Source: JAADEM01 sp965371855
Lineage (GTDB): Bacteria > Bacteroidota > Bacteroidia > Bacteroidales > Marinilabiliaceae
DNA length: 64,000 nucleotides
Assembly: GCA_965371855.1 (NCBI GenBank)
Contig: CBDUZZ010000016.1
Location: forward strand, 5,683 to 69,682
Direction of reading: 5' to 3'
Position numbers and translations under genes: made by a program. Of the stretch, positions 26,060 through 35,663 are shown piece by piece. The number at the start of each line of letters is the position of its first letter. Position 1 is the stretch's first letter. Under the pieces are notes generated by a model. That model did no database searches and had not been told where the DNA came from. It saw only the letters and a program-made list of their open reading frames with translations.

Positions 26060-28204
26060 ATGAAGTCAAAGATTTTTTGGATTGCATTTTTGCTTATGGT
26101 ATTCATTAATATATCACAAGCTGAAGAAACACAATCGCCAAATGGAAACTTTTTATTGAAGTTTAACATAGATAACGGCACTCCCGTTTACCAACTGCTT
26201 TATAAAGGTAAATTAATAATAGATAAGAGCAAATTAGGATTTGAACTAAAAGACACAGAGTCCTTATTACATGATTTCGCCATAGCAGAAGTGAAAAAAT
26301 CATCTTTTGATGAAACATGGAAGCCCGTTTGGGGTGAAGAAAAAGAGATACGCAATAATTATAATGAATTATTAGTTACTCTACACCAAAAATCCACTGA
26401 TAGAAATCTGATTATCAGATTTCGACTTTTTGATACAGGTTTAGGATTTCGTTATGAATTTCCAGAACAAGACGACCTGACCTACTTCATCATTAAAGAG
26501 GAGCACACCCAGTTTGCCATGACAGGAGATCACACTGCTTACTGGATACCCGGCGATTACGATACACAAGAGTACAATTATCACACATCCAGACTGTCGG
26601 AGATTAGAGGCATTATGGAAGAAGAGACTTCCTCTAATGTTTCTTCCAGAACATTTTCAAATACCGGTGTTCAAACAGCACTTATGATGAAATGCGACGA
26701 TGGTATGTATATTAATATACATGAAGCAGCACTTATTGAGTACCCATGTATGCACCTTGAATTAGACGACAAGAATATGGTATTCGTGTCACACTTAACA
26801 CCCGATGCACAGGGAGATAAAGGCTATATGCAAGCTCCGCGACATACTCCCTGGCGTACTGTTATCGCAAGCGATAATGCTGCAGATGTGTTAATGTCTC
26901 GCATAACTTTAAATCTTAATGATCCTTGTGAATTTGATGATACCTCATGGATAAAACCAGTTAAATATATTGGCGTATGGTGGGAGATGATTACAGGGAA
27001 AAGTAGTTGGGCATATACAGACGACATTAACGGCGTGCAACTCGGAATAACAGATTTCTCTAAATTAAAAACAAATGGAAAACATGGTGCCAATAATACT
27101 CATGTAAAAGAATACATCGATTTTGCAGCTGAGAACGGATTTGATGCTGTGTTGGTGGAAGGTTGGAATGAAGGATGGGAAGACTGGTTTGGCAAATCAA
27201 AAGATTATGTGTTTGATTTTGTTACTCCATACCCTGATTTCGATGTGACTGAAATTAGAGAGTACGCAAAAAGCAAAGGGGTTAAAGTCATGATGCATCA
27301 CGAAACCTCAGGTTCTGTACGTAACTACGAACGTCACATGGATGATGCTTATCAATTTATGGTTGATAATAATTACAACTCCGTTAAAAGCGGATACGTT
27401 GGAAGCATAATTCCCAGAGGTGAAACACATTACGGACAGTGGATGGTAAATCATTATCTGTATGCTGTGAAAAAAGCTGCCGATTATAAAATTATGGTTA
27501 ATGCTCACGAAGCTGTACGACCAACAGGCTTATGCAGAACTTATCCAAACCTGATTGGAAACGAGTCAGCCAGAGGTGCCGAATATGAGTCTTTTGGTGG
27601 TAACAACCCTGATCATACCACGATATTGCCATTTACAAGGTTGATTGGCGGGCCAATGGATTACACACCCGGAATTTTTGAAACTAAAATCAGTGTTCTT
27701 AACCCTGATAATACATCTTATGTCAGATCTACCATAGCACGTCAATTAGCACTATATGTAACTATGTACAGTCCGTTACAAATGGCTGCTGATGTTATTG
27801 AATCGTACAAAAAACACATGGATGCTTTTCAATTTATCAAAGATGTAGCTATCGACTGGGACAAAACATTAGTGCTGGAAGCAGAACCGGGTGACTACAT
27901 TACTTACGCCCGTAAAGCTAAAGGTGAAGACAACTGGTTTGTAGGCCGGACAAATGATGAAGAAAAAAGAACTTCAGATATTAAATTTGATTTCCTGACT
28001 CCCGGCATAAAATACATAGCAACTCTCTACAGTGATAAAAAAGATGCTCACTACAGAGATAATCCTCAGGCTTACCAAATAAAAAAATATGTAGTAACAA
28101 ATAAATCCAAGCTGTCCCAATACTGTGCTCCCGGAGGAGGATATGCAATTAGTATTGTTGAGGCAAAAGATAAAAAGGAGACAAAAACTTTACCACGATT
28201 ATAA
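26060..28204 (+). CDS. susB: Glycoside hydrolase family 97, SusB-like alpha-glucosidase
   Basis: A 714-residue exported enzyme with signal peptide MKSKIFWIAFLLMVFINISQA. The N-terminal beta-sandwich begins SPNGNFLLKFNIDNGTPVYQL, typical of GH97. The barrel has WWEMITGKSSWAYTD, DAVLVEGWNEGWEDW, VKVMMHHETSGSVRNYE and the segment NAHEAVRPTGLCRTYPNL...NESARGAEYE, where conserved glutamates of the inverting (SusB) subgroup sit. It would release glucose from malto-oligosaccharides in the periplasm. It is the first gene of the locus, followed by susC after 52 bases, an order different from the susA-susB start of Bacteroides thetaiotaomicron. Confidence 0.92.
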   Translation: MKSKIFWIAFLLMVFINISQAEETQSPNGNFLLKFNIDNGTPVYQLLYKGKLIIDKSKLGFELKDTESLLHDFAIAEVKKSSFDETWKPVWGEEKEIRNNYNELLVTLHQKSTDRNLIIRFRLFDTGLGFRYEFPEQDDLTYFIIKEEHTQFAMTGDHTAYWIPGDYDTQEYNYHTSRLSEIRGIMEEETSSNVSSRTFSNTGVQTALMMKCDDGMYINIHEAALIEYPCMHLELDDKNMVFVSHLTPDAQGDKGYMQAPRHTPWRTVIASDNAADVLMSRITLNLNDPCEFDDTSWIKPVKYIGVWWEMITGKSSWAYTDDINGVQLGITDFSKLKTNGKHGANNTHVKEYIDFAAENGFDAVLVEGWNEGWEDWFGKSKDYVFDFVTPYPDFDVTEIREYAKSKGVKVMMHHETSGSVRNYERHMDDAYQFMVDNNYNSVKSGYVGSIIPRGETHYGQWMVNHYLYAVKKAADYKIMVNAHEAVRPTGLCRTYPNLIGNESARGAEYESFGGNNPDHTTILPFTRLIGGPMDYTPGIFETKISVLNPDNTSYVRSTIARQLALYVTMYSPLQMAADVIESYKKHMDAFQFIKDVAIDWDKTLVLEAEPGDYITYARKAKGEDNWFVGRTNDEEKRTSDIKFDFLTPGIKYIATLYSDKKDAHYRDNPQAYQIKKYVVTNKSKLSQYCAPGGGYAISIVEAKDKKETKTLPRL

Positions 28205-28255
28205 AGCATTACAATTATCAATAACAATATTCATTTAATATTTAATTTTATAACA

Positions 28256-31200
28256 ATGAAAAAAGTTCATCAAAAAGCAATTGCTTTAGTGTTTGCACTT
28301 GCCCTTGTTTCATTTGCAAACCTTATGGCACAGAAAGTGTCGGGTAAGGTAACGGATGAAAGTGGGAATCCCCTACCGGGCGCTGCAATAGTTATAGCAG
28401 GAACAACCTACGGAACTGTAACTGATGTCAATGGAGATTACTCCATTCAGATCAATGAAGACGAGATTGAGGGCAATCAGTACACTTTAAGTATCAATTT
28501 TATAGGGCTCCAAAGAATTGAGAAAGTGTTCACAAAAGGTTCAGATTACACCTGGAGTCCACAACTTGAACCGGATGTAGAGATACTTAAAGATGTGGTG
28601 ATAATTGGTTACGGTACTGTGAAGAAAGAAGATGCCACAGGATCAGTAACTGCCATTTCTTCTAAAGATTTTAACCCCGGAGCAATTGCATCACCACAGG
28701 ATTTGCTAAGAGGCAAAACATCAGGTGTACAAATCACTTCCGATGGAGGTGCCCCAGGGTCAGGATCCACCATCCGAATTCGTGGTGGCTCATCAATGTC
28801 TGCATCCAACGACCCGTTAATTATTATTGACGGAGTACCACTTGATAGCGAAGGCGTGGATGGAATGCGTAATCCGCTAAACACCATTAACCCTAATGAC
28901 ATTGAGACGTTCACTATTTTAAAAGATGCATCTGCAACAGCAATTTACGGTTCACGTGCATCGAATGGAGTAATCATCATCACAACAAAAAAAGGTAAAG
29001 CCGGAAAAACTAAGTTTTCTTATGTTGGCAACGTATCCGTTGCTTCACCTGCCGATAAAATCGATGTAATGAATGCTGATCAATACCGTTCATTTGTAAC
29101 AGACATGTACGGCGAAGGAGGTACTGCTACCAATTTATTAGGAACAGCTAACACAGACTGGCAAGATGAAATATTCAGCACATCAATATCTACTGATCAC
29201 AACTTCAGTGCATCGGGCGCTGTGGCCGAAAAAGTTCCATATAGGGCATCATTAGGTTATACTAATCAGAACGGTATCCTGAATACATCAAAACTTGAAA
29301 GATATACCGGTTCGTTAAATGTTAATCCATCATTCTTTGATGATTATCTGAAAGTTGCAGCTAATGCAAAAGTGATGAAGATAAAAAATCGATTTGCCAA
29401 TGGAGGAGCAGTTGGTTCAGCCGTGGCTTTCGACCCTACTCAACCTGTATATACCGACTCGTATGGTGACAGGTCATACGGTGGATACACAACCTGGACT
29501 GATGTAAACGGATTACCAATTCCTATTGCTCCGTTTAACCCTGTTGCTATGCTAAATATGCATGATGACAATTCTGTTGTCAAGAGATATATATTAAGTG
29601 CAAAAGTGGATTATAAATTACATTTCCTGCCATCAGTAACAGCATCATTAAATATGGCTGTTGATGGTTCATCGTCTGAAGGTACTATTTATGAACCTGA
29701 CACAGCACCCTGGACATACCAGGAAGAAGGGGATGATTTGGTTGGAGGAACCGACAATAAATATTCTCAGGACAAATCAAATAAACTGTTAGACTTTTAT
29801 CTTACCTGGCAACCAAACATAGGAGTCAATAACACTCTTAAAGTCATGGGCGGTTACTCATGGCAACACTTTTACAGTAAAGGTTGGAGTAAAAACTCTA
29901 ACTTGAAAGGTGACCCTGACCGCACAACAGAGACAAAATATAAGTCTGAAAACTATTTAGTTTCATTTATGGGAAGGGCTGAATATGGTTTGCTGAACAA
30001 ATATCTTTTAACATTAACAATACGTCAGGATGGTTCCTCAAGATTTGTTGATGAGAATCAATGGGGTACATTCCCTGCGGCTGCTGTAGCCTGGAAAATC
30101 AACAACGAATCATTTCTCTCCGATATAGAAGTAATATCAGATATGAAACTTCGATTAGGATGGGGTATTACGGGACAGCAAAACATTACAGGTAGCGATT
30201 ATCCTGCCATTGCATTATATACCAGATCACAAAATATTAATGCTCTGTATCCCTGGGGTAATCCAAACAACTGGTTATATACCATGCGACCTGAAGATTA
30301 CGATCCAAACCTTAAATGGGAAGAAACATCAACTTATAACATTGGCCTCGATTTTGGTTTTTACAACCAACGAGTAACAGGTAGTGTTGATATATACAGT
30401 CGTGAAACAAAAAACCTTATAAATACAATCCCTTTGGCCGCCGGTGGACTTAAAAATATCAGGACTACAAATGTTGGTAACCTTACCAATAAAGGAATTG
30501 AAGTGGGATTAGATTTTAAGATTATTTCACAAAAAGATATGTTCTGGAGTGTTGGTGCGAACTATACATATAATAAGAATGAGATAACAAAACTTACCAA
30601 TGTTGATGATCCTGATTATCTTGGTGTTGAGACAGGTGGTATTAGCGGAGGCGTAGGATCAAATATACAGATTCACTCTGTGGGATATCCTACACATTCA
30701 TTCTTTGTTTATGAGCAAGTATATGATGATAACGGAAACCCATTAGAAGATGTTTATGTTGACAGAAACGAGGATGGAATTATCAACAACTTTGACAAAT
30801 ACAGATATAAGCAATCTGCACCATTGCACATGATTGGATTAAACACACGTTTCGAATATAAAAACTTTGATTTTAGTGCATCCGGCCGTGTACAACTTGG
30901 TAACTATGTTTACAACAACAATCAGTCAACAAACGGTGTAAGACAAAACACTTATACAAGTACCGGCTTCCTGTCAAACAGATTAGTAAGTGCTAACAGC
31001 CCTACCGGGTTTTATGATTATCAGTACTGGTCAGATATGTATGTTCAGAATGCCTCGTTCTTTAGAATGGATAATATGTCTGTTGGATATAACCTTAAGG
31101 ACTTGGTAGGTGACAAGGTAAACTTAAGAGTTAGCCTGACAGGTCAAAACCTGTTTGTAATATCTGACTATACCGGACTTGACCCTGAAGTGGGCAATGG

Positions 31201-31264
31201 AATTGATAACAATTTTTACCCTCGACCAAGAACATTCGTTTTTGGAGTCAATCTTGGATTTTAA
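28256..31264 (+). CDS. susC: SusC-family TonB-dependent transporter
   Basis: A 1002-residue outer-membrane transporter. Signal peptide to about residue 25, a carboxypeptidase-like domain (GKVTDESGNPLPGAAIVIAGT), the SusC box DVVIIGYGTVKKEDATGS, the plug with IRIRGGSSMSASNDPLIIIDGVP and ILKDASATAIYGSRASNGVIIITTKKG, and a long barrel ending VFGVNLGF. With SusD it imports malto-oligosaccharides in a TonB-powered pedal-bin mechanism. Placement between GH97 and SusD/E/F genes supports starch as substrate. Confidence 0.96.
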   Translation: MKKVHQKAIALVFALALVSFANLMAQKVSGKVTDESGNPLPGAAIVIAGTTYGTVTDVNGDYSIQINEDEIEGNQYTLSINFIGLQRIEKVFTKGSDYTWSPQLEPDVEILKDVVIIGYGTVKKEDATGSVTAISSKDFNPGAIASPQDLLRGKTSGVQITSDGGAPGSGSTIRIRGGSSMSASNDPLIIIDGVPLDSEGVDGMRNPLNTINPNDIETFTILKDASATAIYGSRASNGVIIITTKKGKAGKTKFSYVGNVSVASPADKIDVMNADQYRSFVTDMYGEGGTATNLLGTANTDWQDEIFSTSISTDHNFSASGAVAEKVPYRASLGYTNQNGILNTSKLERYTGSLNVNPSFFDDYLKVAANAKVMKIKNRFANGGAVGSAVAFDPTQPVYTDSYGDRSYGGYTTWTDVNGLPIPIAPFNPVAMLNMHDDNSVVKRYILSAKVDYKLHFLPSVTASLNMAVDGSSSEGTIYEPDTAPWTYQEEGDDLVGGTDNKYSQDKSNKLLDFYLTWQPNIGVNNTLKVMGGYSWQHFYSKGWSKNSNLKGDPDRTTETKYKSENYLVSFMGRAEYGLLNKYLLTLTIRQDGSSRFVDENQWGTFPAAAVAWKINNESFLSDIEVISDMKLRLGWGITGQQNITGSDYPAIALYTRSQNINALYPWGNPNNWLYTMRPEDYDPNLKWEETSTYNIGLDFGFYNQRVTGSVDIYSRETKNLINTIPLAAGGLKNIRTTNVGNLTNKGIEVGLDFKIISQKDMFWSVGANYTYNKNEITKLTNVDDPDYLGVETGGISGGVGSNIQIHSVGYPTHSFFVYEQVYDDNGNPLEDVYVDRNEDGIINNFDKYRYKQSAPLHMIGLNTRFEYKNFDFSASGRVQLGNYVYNNNQSTNGVRQNTYTSTGFLSNRLVSANSPTGFYDYQYWSDMYVQNASFFRMDNMSVGYNLKDLVGDKVNLRVSLTGQNLFVISDYTGLDPEVGNGIDNNFYPRPRTFVFGVNLGF

Positions 31265-31274
31265 CAACTAAACA

Positions 31275-32882
31275 ATGAGAAAGATGAAAATTTTAAAAAT
31301 GAAATACACGATATTAATTGCAATGATTGCAATGGTAGGTGTTACCTCATGTGTTAAAGACCTTGATGTAACTCCTCTTGACCCGAACTTACTGACACCA
31401 GAGGCAGTTTATAAAGATTATGCCGGATATGAGAGTGTAGTAGCAAAATTATATGCAGGATTTGCAATTACCGGTCAGGAGGGACCTGCCGGAAATGGTG
31501 ATGTAGGTGGTGTTGATGAAGGATTCTCAGGATACGTTCGTATGCTTTGGAATCTTCAGGAACTTCCTACTGATGAAGCCATTTGTGCCTGGGGTGATTT
31601 TGGAATTCCTCAGTTAAATATGATGACCTATTCTGCACAAAACCCGTTTGTGGAAGGTTTGTATTACAGGATATACCACCAGGTAGCGATGTCAAATGAG
31701 TTTCTTCGTCAATCAACAGAAGATAAATTAGCCGATAGAGGACAGTCTGATTTGAAAGAGGAAGTTGAAATACTGAGAGCTGAAGCCCGTTTCATCAGAG
31801 CATTTGCATATGCTCATTCACTCGATCTGTTTGGCAATGTCCCTTTTGTTCTGGAAGATGATGATGTAGGGATAGAACTCCCAAAACAGATAAAACGTAA
31901 AGATCTTTTCACCTGGTTAGAAACTGAACTGAAAGAGATAGATCCATTAATGCTTTCTGCCGGAACATCTGAATACGGAAGAGTTGACAGAGGAGCTGCA
32001 TGGATGTTACTGTCTCGTTTGTATCTGAATGCCGAAGTTTATACCGGTACTGCAAATTGGGCTGATGTGATTACTTATACTGAGAAGATCAATAACGCCT
32101 ATACTTTTTATGCAGATGAATTTGAGAACATGTTCCTTGCCAATAATGACCAAATGGATTTCATCTTCACAGTACCTTACGATGGAACAAACATGCAGAA
32201 CTGGGGTGGAACTCAATTTCTGATTCACTCCGCTACCGGAGGAGATATAGATGCTGTAGTAATTGGTATTATCGGAGGCTGGGGTGGAAATCGTGTTTTA
32301 CGTGAGGCATACGCTCAATTTGGCTCAGGTGATAAAAGAGGTTTAACCGGAGACAAAAATAACCAGGTAGGCATGTTCTTTAATAGCGGTACTCTTGATG
32401 TTTCTGACCCTACTCAGTATGTTGAAGGTTATGGAGTAATGAAGTTTAAAAATATTGATCCTGATGATACGGAACTAAGAAAAGATTTTGTTTCAACTGA
32501 TTATCCTATGATGCGACTTGCTGAATCATATTTAATGTATGCAGAGGCCTATGTAAAAGGTGGCAACGGAGACCAGGCAAAAGCTTTAGAATATGTGAAT
32601 AAAATTAGAGAAAGAGCTTATGGTGATAATTCAGGCGAAATAAACACAGGTGGATTAACAGAGGATTTTATTCTTGCAGAAAGAGGAAGAGAGCTTTTTT
32701 GGGAATGTCAAAGACGCACCGACCTAATCAGGTTTAATAAGTATGTAACTTCTGATTACCTGTGGCAGTGGAAAGGTGGAGTAGAAAATGGATCTCCGGT
32801 AAATGCCAAATATAAACTATACCCTATTCCGGCAAAAGATATTGGAGCAAATCCTGGTCTTAAACAAAATTTAGGTTATTAA
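31275..32882 (+). CDS. susD: SusD-family starch-binding lipoprotein
   Basis: A 535-residue lipoprotein with lipobox VTSC (Cys26 from the first ATG; ATG codons at residues 4 and 9 are also possible starts). The helical TPR-like SusD fold is marked by LRAEARFIRAFAYAHSLDLFGNVPFV, the central RVDRGAAWMLLSRLYLNAEVYTG, and the C-terminal RLAESYLMYAEAYVKGGN...LAERGRELFWECQRRTDLIRF. It caps the SusC barrel at the cell surface and binds glycan. It begins 10 bases after susC. Confidence 0.96.
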   Translation: MRKMKILKMKYTILIAMIAMVGVTSCVKDLDVTPLDPNLLTPEAVYKDYAGYESVVAKLYAGFAITGQEGPAGNGDVGGVDEGFSGYVRMLWNLQELPTDEAICAWGDFGIPQLNMMTYSAQNPFVEGLYYRIYHQVAMSNEFLRQSTEDKLADRGQSDLKEEVEILRAEARFIRAFAYAHSLDLFGNVPFVLEDDDVGIELPKQIKRKDLFTWLETELKEIDPLMLSAGTSEYGRVDRGAAWMLLSRLYLNAEVYTGTANWADVITYTEKINNAYTFYADEFENMFLANNDQMDFIFTVPYDGTNMQNWGGTQFLIHSATGGDIDAVVIGIIGGWGGNRVLREAYAQFGSGDKRGLTGDKNNQVGMFFNSGTLDVSDPTQYVEGYGVMKFKNIDPDDTELRKDFVSTDYPMMRLAESYLMYAEAYVKGGNGDQAKALEYVNKIRERAYGDNSGEINTGGLTEDFILAERGRELFWECQRRTDLIRFNKYVTSDYLWQWKGGVENGSPVNAKYKLYPIPAKDIGANPGLKQNLGY

Positions 32883-32915
32883 CAAGAAGACGGCAAACAG
32901 CTAAAATTTTAGAAA

Positions 32916-33992
32916 ATGAAAAAGATAACAATTATATTAAGTGCAATACTAGGCATGGCTACTCTTTTCTCTTGCGAAAGTGAAATAGAGAAACCAACAT
33001 TAACAAAGGCTATGGCTCCGGTATTATTAAATCCTGACGGCACCAGAGAGTATGTGCTGACTAAGGAAAATGCAGTAAGCCCTTTTGAAACATTTATTTG
33101 GGAGGCCGCTGATTATGGCTTGCCCATAGTTACTAATTATACTGTTCAGATAGATGTAGCAGATGGTGATTTTTCTACTTCAGTAAATCTAAAAGAGAGT
33201 ACAACTCAACTGTATCAGAATGCAACAGTGGAAGAGTTTAATCAACGTCTGTTAGACCTCGGATTGACCCCTGAAGAATCAGAAATGGTACAGGTAAGAG
33301 TTCTGGCTGGAAATAAAAACAGTTCTGTTGATACACTTGTATCTAATCCAATCACTCTAAGTGTTGTAAGTTATGATGCTGCTAAGGTGTATCCTAGGTT
33401 GTATGTTCCCGGCAACTATCAGGTTGCGGGCGGATATGGCGATGGAGATTGGGATCCATCAAATGAAAAATCTGTTATCTGGTCGGTAAACGAAAATGGC
33501 ACATTTGAAGGATATATCAATTTTGGTGTTGATAATGCCGAGTGGAAGTTCTCAGAAGAACCATGCTGGTGTGAAGCTGACTGGGGTGACGGAAATAGTG
33601 ACGGAAATCTTGACAAAGATGGAAACATAACAATGATTACAGAAGCCGGTTACTACAAACTCAATGTTGACTGGTATGCCGATCCTAAACCCTGGACTTT
33701 CCTTAAAACAGACTGGGGAGTTATTGGTTCAGCCACACCGGGAGGCTTGGATAGTGATACTGACATGACCTTTGATAAAGAGAATCTATATCTGACAGTA
33801 ACAATGGATCTAATAGCCGGAGAAATTAAGTTCAGGGCTAATGATGATTGGGCTTTGAGCTATGGTAAATCTGACAAAGATGGTATTATAGGGGGCAATA
33901 ATAATGATATTCCTATTGCTGAAGGCGGAAACTACACCATAATATTAGACTTAAGTCAGGCAGTGTATACATATAGCATTATAAAAAATTAA
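32916..33992 (+). CDS. susE: SusE-like starch-binding lipoprotein
   Basis: A 358-residue lipoprotein (lipobox LFSC, Cys20). The SusE N-terminal domain is seen as APVLLNPDGTREYVLTKEN and ETFIWEAADYG, followed by SusE/SusF-type beta-sandwich carbohydrate-binding modules (VPGNYQVAGGYGDGDWDP and KFRANDDWALSYG). The surface aromatic residues in these modules normally stack on alpha-glucan. It lies 33 bases after susD and 12 before a paralogue, so it belongs to the same transcript. Confidence 0.85.
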   Translation: MKKITIILSAILGMATLFSCESEIEKPTLTKAMAPVLLNPDGTREYVLTKENAVSPFETFIWEAADYGLPIVTNYTVQIDVADGDFSTSVNLKESTTQLYQNATVEEFNQRLLDLGLTPEESEMVQVRVLAGNKNSSVDTLVSNPITLSVVSYDAAKVYPRLYVPGNYQVAGGYGDGDWDPSNEKSVIWSVNENGTFEGYINFGVDNAEWKFSEEPCWCEADWGDGNSDGNLDKDGNITMITEAGYYKLNVDWYADPKPWTFLKTDWGVIGSATPGGLDSDTDMTFDKENLYLTVTMDLIAGEIKFRANDDWALSYGKSDKDGIIGGNNNDIPIAEGGNYTIILDLSQAVYTYSIIKN

Positions 33993-34004
33993 AATATTTG
34001 AACG

Positions 34005-35336
34005 ATGAAAATAAAAACTATATTATTCGGAGTTTTGACAGGTCTTTTGGCTCTCTCTTCATGTGAAGAAGACATCATTGTACCTGCTAAAGACCCGGCT
34101 GCACCGGTTTTCACAAATCCAAGTGGTGCTGTAGAGTATGTACTTATTCCTGAAAATGACAAAGGTACTTTTGAAACATTTATGTGGGAAGCGGCATATT
34201 TTGAAGAAGATGTAGCCGTTAACTACACCATTCAGATTGATCAGGCATCAGGCGACTTCTCTAATCCTGTTGATGTAAAAGGGAGTACAACAGAGCTGTG
34301 GCAATCAATAGGTATCGAAGAGATGAACCTGAAACTGCGTGAAGTAGGCATCCCTCCTATAGAGAAGACTTCTGTTCAGGCACGTATCAAAGCTGAAGGA
34401 GGAGGAAAAACACTGATCTCGAATCCAATATCTTTTCTTACCACCAGGTATATTTATGATGATGAAATTCCTGTTTGGAATATTTTCGGAACTGCCACCG
34501 GCTCTGACAGTAATGTGCTGATGACTCATGATGAAGGTAACGACACATGGTCTGTTCGTTTTGACATGGTTGCAGGAACATATAAGTTTAGAGATTCATC
34601 AGCGCAGGGAACTGTTCTTGGCTCTGACGGAACAGATAATGGCCTTGTTAAAGATGGAGCTGACATTACTATTGATGCTGACGGCAATTACACCATAGTT
34701 CTTGATGCTAATGCAATGACCTACTCAGTTACTGCAAACCTGTTACCTTCTCAACTATATTTTGTTGGGTCTGTAAATGGCTGGAATGCTGATGCACCTT
34801 ATTTCATAGGTGTTAAAGATGAAGGCAACGGCAATCATTGGGGCTTCCTTAATCTTGACGACAACTCTGAGGTTAAGATATTAACAGCAGTTGGTTCATG
34901 GGATGGTTACGGAGCAGGAGCTTCTGATGGTCTCATTACCGAAGGTGGCGGAAATATCGTCATGAAAAATCAGCCCGGTTATGATGGCTCTGCACAATAC
35001 ATTGTAAAACTGGATGTTAAAGCAGGAACTATCGAATTAGTTAAAATCACAAGCGTGGCTGTTGTTGGAGATGGAGCAAATGGAGGTTGGCCTGATGATT
35101 ATCCGGGTGTTGAGTTAACATTTGACCCTGCCACATCATCTTACAAGGGAGATGTAACATTCAATGCAGCCGGCGAATGGAAAATCAGAATTAACCAGAC
35201 ATGGGATTATAATCTGGGAGGCGCAGCTGATAATATGACTTTTGACGGAGGTAACTTTGCGACTCCGGGTGCTGTGACAAAAAATATAAGCTTAAGTTTA
35301 ATATCAGCAAGTCCGTTTAGTTATACACTAAACTAA
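34005..35336 (+). CDS. susF: SusE/SusF-like starch-binding lipoprotein
   Basis: A 443-residue lipoprotein (lipobox LSSC, Cys20) paralogous to its neighbour: the N-terminal domain (APVFTNPSGAVEYVLIPEN, ETFMWEAAYF) is closely matched, followed by three beta-sandwich modules (GTATGSDSNVLMTHDEG, YFVGSVNGWNADAPYF, VGDGANGGWPDDYPGV), one more than the upstream protein. SusE/F proteins sit on the cell surface and hold starch near the transporter. A perfect hairpin follows the stop codon at 35341-35385. Confidence 0.8.
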   Translation: MKIKTILFGVLTGLLALSSCEEDIIVPAKDPAAPVFTNPSGAVEYVLIPENDKGTFETFMWEAAYFEEDVAVNYTIQIDQASGDFSNPVDVKGSTTELWQSIGIEEMNLKLREVGIPPIEKTSVQARIKAEGGGKTLISNPISFLTTRYIYDDEIPVWNIFGTATGSDSNVLMTHDEGNDTWSVRFDMVAGTYKFRDSSAQGTVLGSDGTDNGLVKDGADITIDADGNYTIVLDANAMTYSVTANLLPSQLYFVGSVNGWNADAPYFIGVKDEGNGNHWGFLNLDDNSEVKILTAVGSWDGYGAGASDGLITEGGGNIVMKNQPGYDGSAQYIVKLDVKAGTIELVKITSVAVVGDGANGGWPDDYPGVELTFDPATSSYKGDVTFNAAGEWKIRINQTWDYNLGGAADNMTFDGGNFATPGAVTKNISLSLISASPFSYTLN

Positions 35337-35340
35337 TATG

Positions 35341-35385
35341 ATATTTATTGGGAGTACGACTCTATGTCGTACTCCCAATAAATAT
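35341..35385. terminator. Perfect 20-bp hairpin after the susF-like gene
   Basis: A 20-base arm ending GGGAGTACGAC (35341-35360) is exactly complementary to 35366-35385 with loop TCTAT. It starts 4 bases after the susF stop codon, so it may end the susBCDEF transcript. A relative at 9650-9682 shows that it is also a dispersed repeat family. Confidence 0.6.
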
Positions 35386-35387
35386 TT

Positions 35388-35533
35388 AGTGTCTGCAAGA
35401 AAACATGACACGGATCGTCATTGCGAGGACGATAGGACGAAGCAATCTATTGACATTCAACAGAGATTGCTTCACTCGTACCTCATTCGCAATGACGCAA
35501 ACCTCCAAGTTTTATAGTTTTCTTGCAGAAACT
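35388..35533. repeat. MITE-like element, CATTGCGA family, copy B
   Basis: Ends AGTGTCTGCAAGAAAAC (35388-35404) and GTTTTCTTGCAGAAACT (35517-35533) pair at 16 of 17 positions. The inner core has CGTCATTGCGAGGA and AGATTGCTTC facing CGCAATGACG. The outer ends match those of copy C at 55190 but not copy A at 11834. Confidence 0.8.
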
Positions 35534-35663
35534 ATTTTAACAACCTATCCCCTGAACTCTTCTAACTTGGAGACAAAGGGGATTTGTGTTAACTTGAAAA
35601 ATATTTAAGAAGACCTCTGTGTCTCAGTGCCTCTGTGTTAGTCATTTACTAAACTATAAACAT

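Larger units (their letters stand above)
35337..35663. other. Intergenic region with hairpin and MITE before the secreted amylase gene
   Basis: No gene is seen. The stretch holds the 20-base-pair hairpin at 35341-35385, the CATTGCGA-family element at 35388-35533, and a CTCTGTG-rich low-complexity remnant near 35610-35640 of a kind often seen in Bacteroidota intergenic DNA. No convincing promoter was found. Confidence 0.55.
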
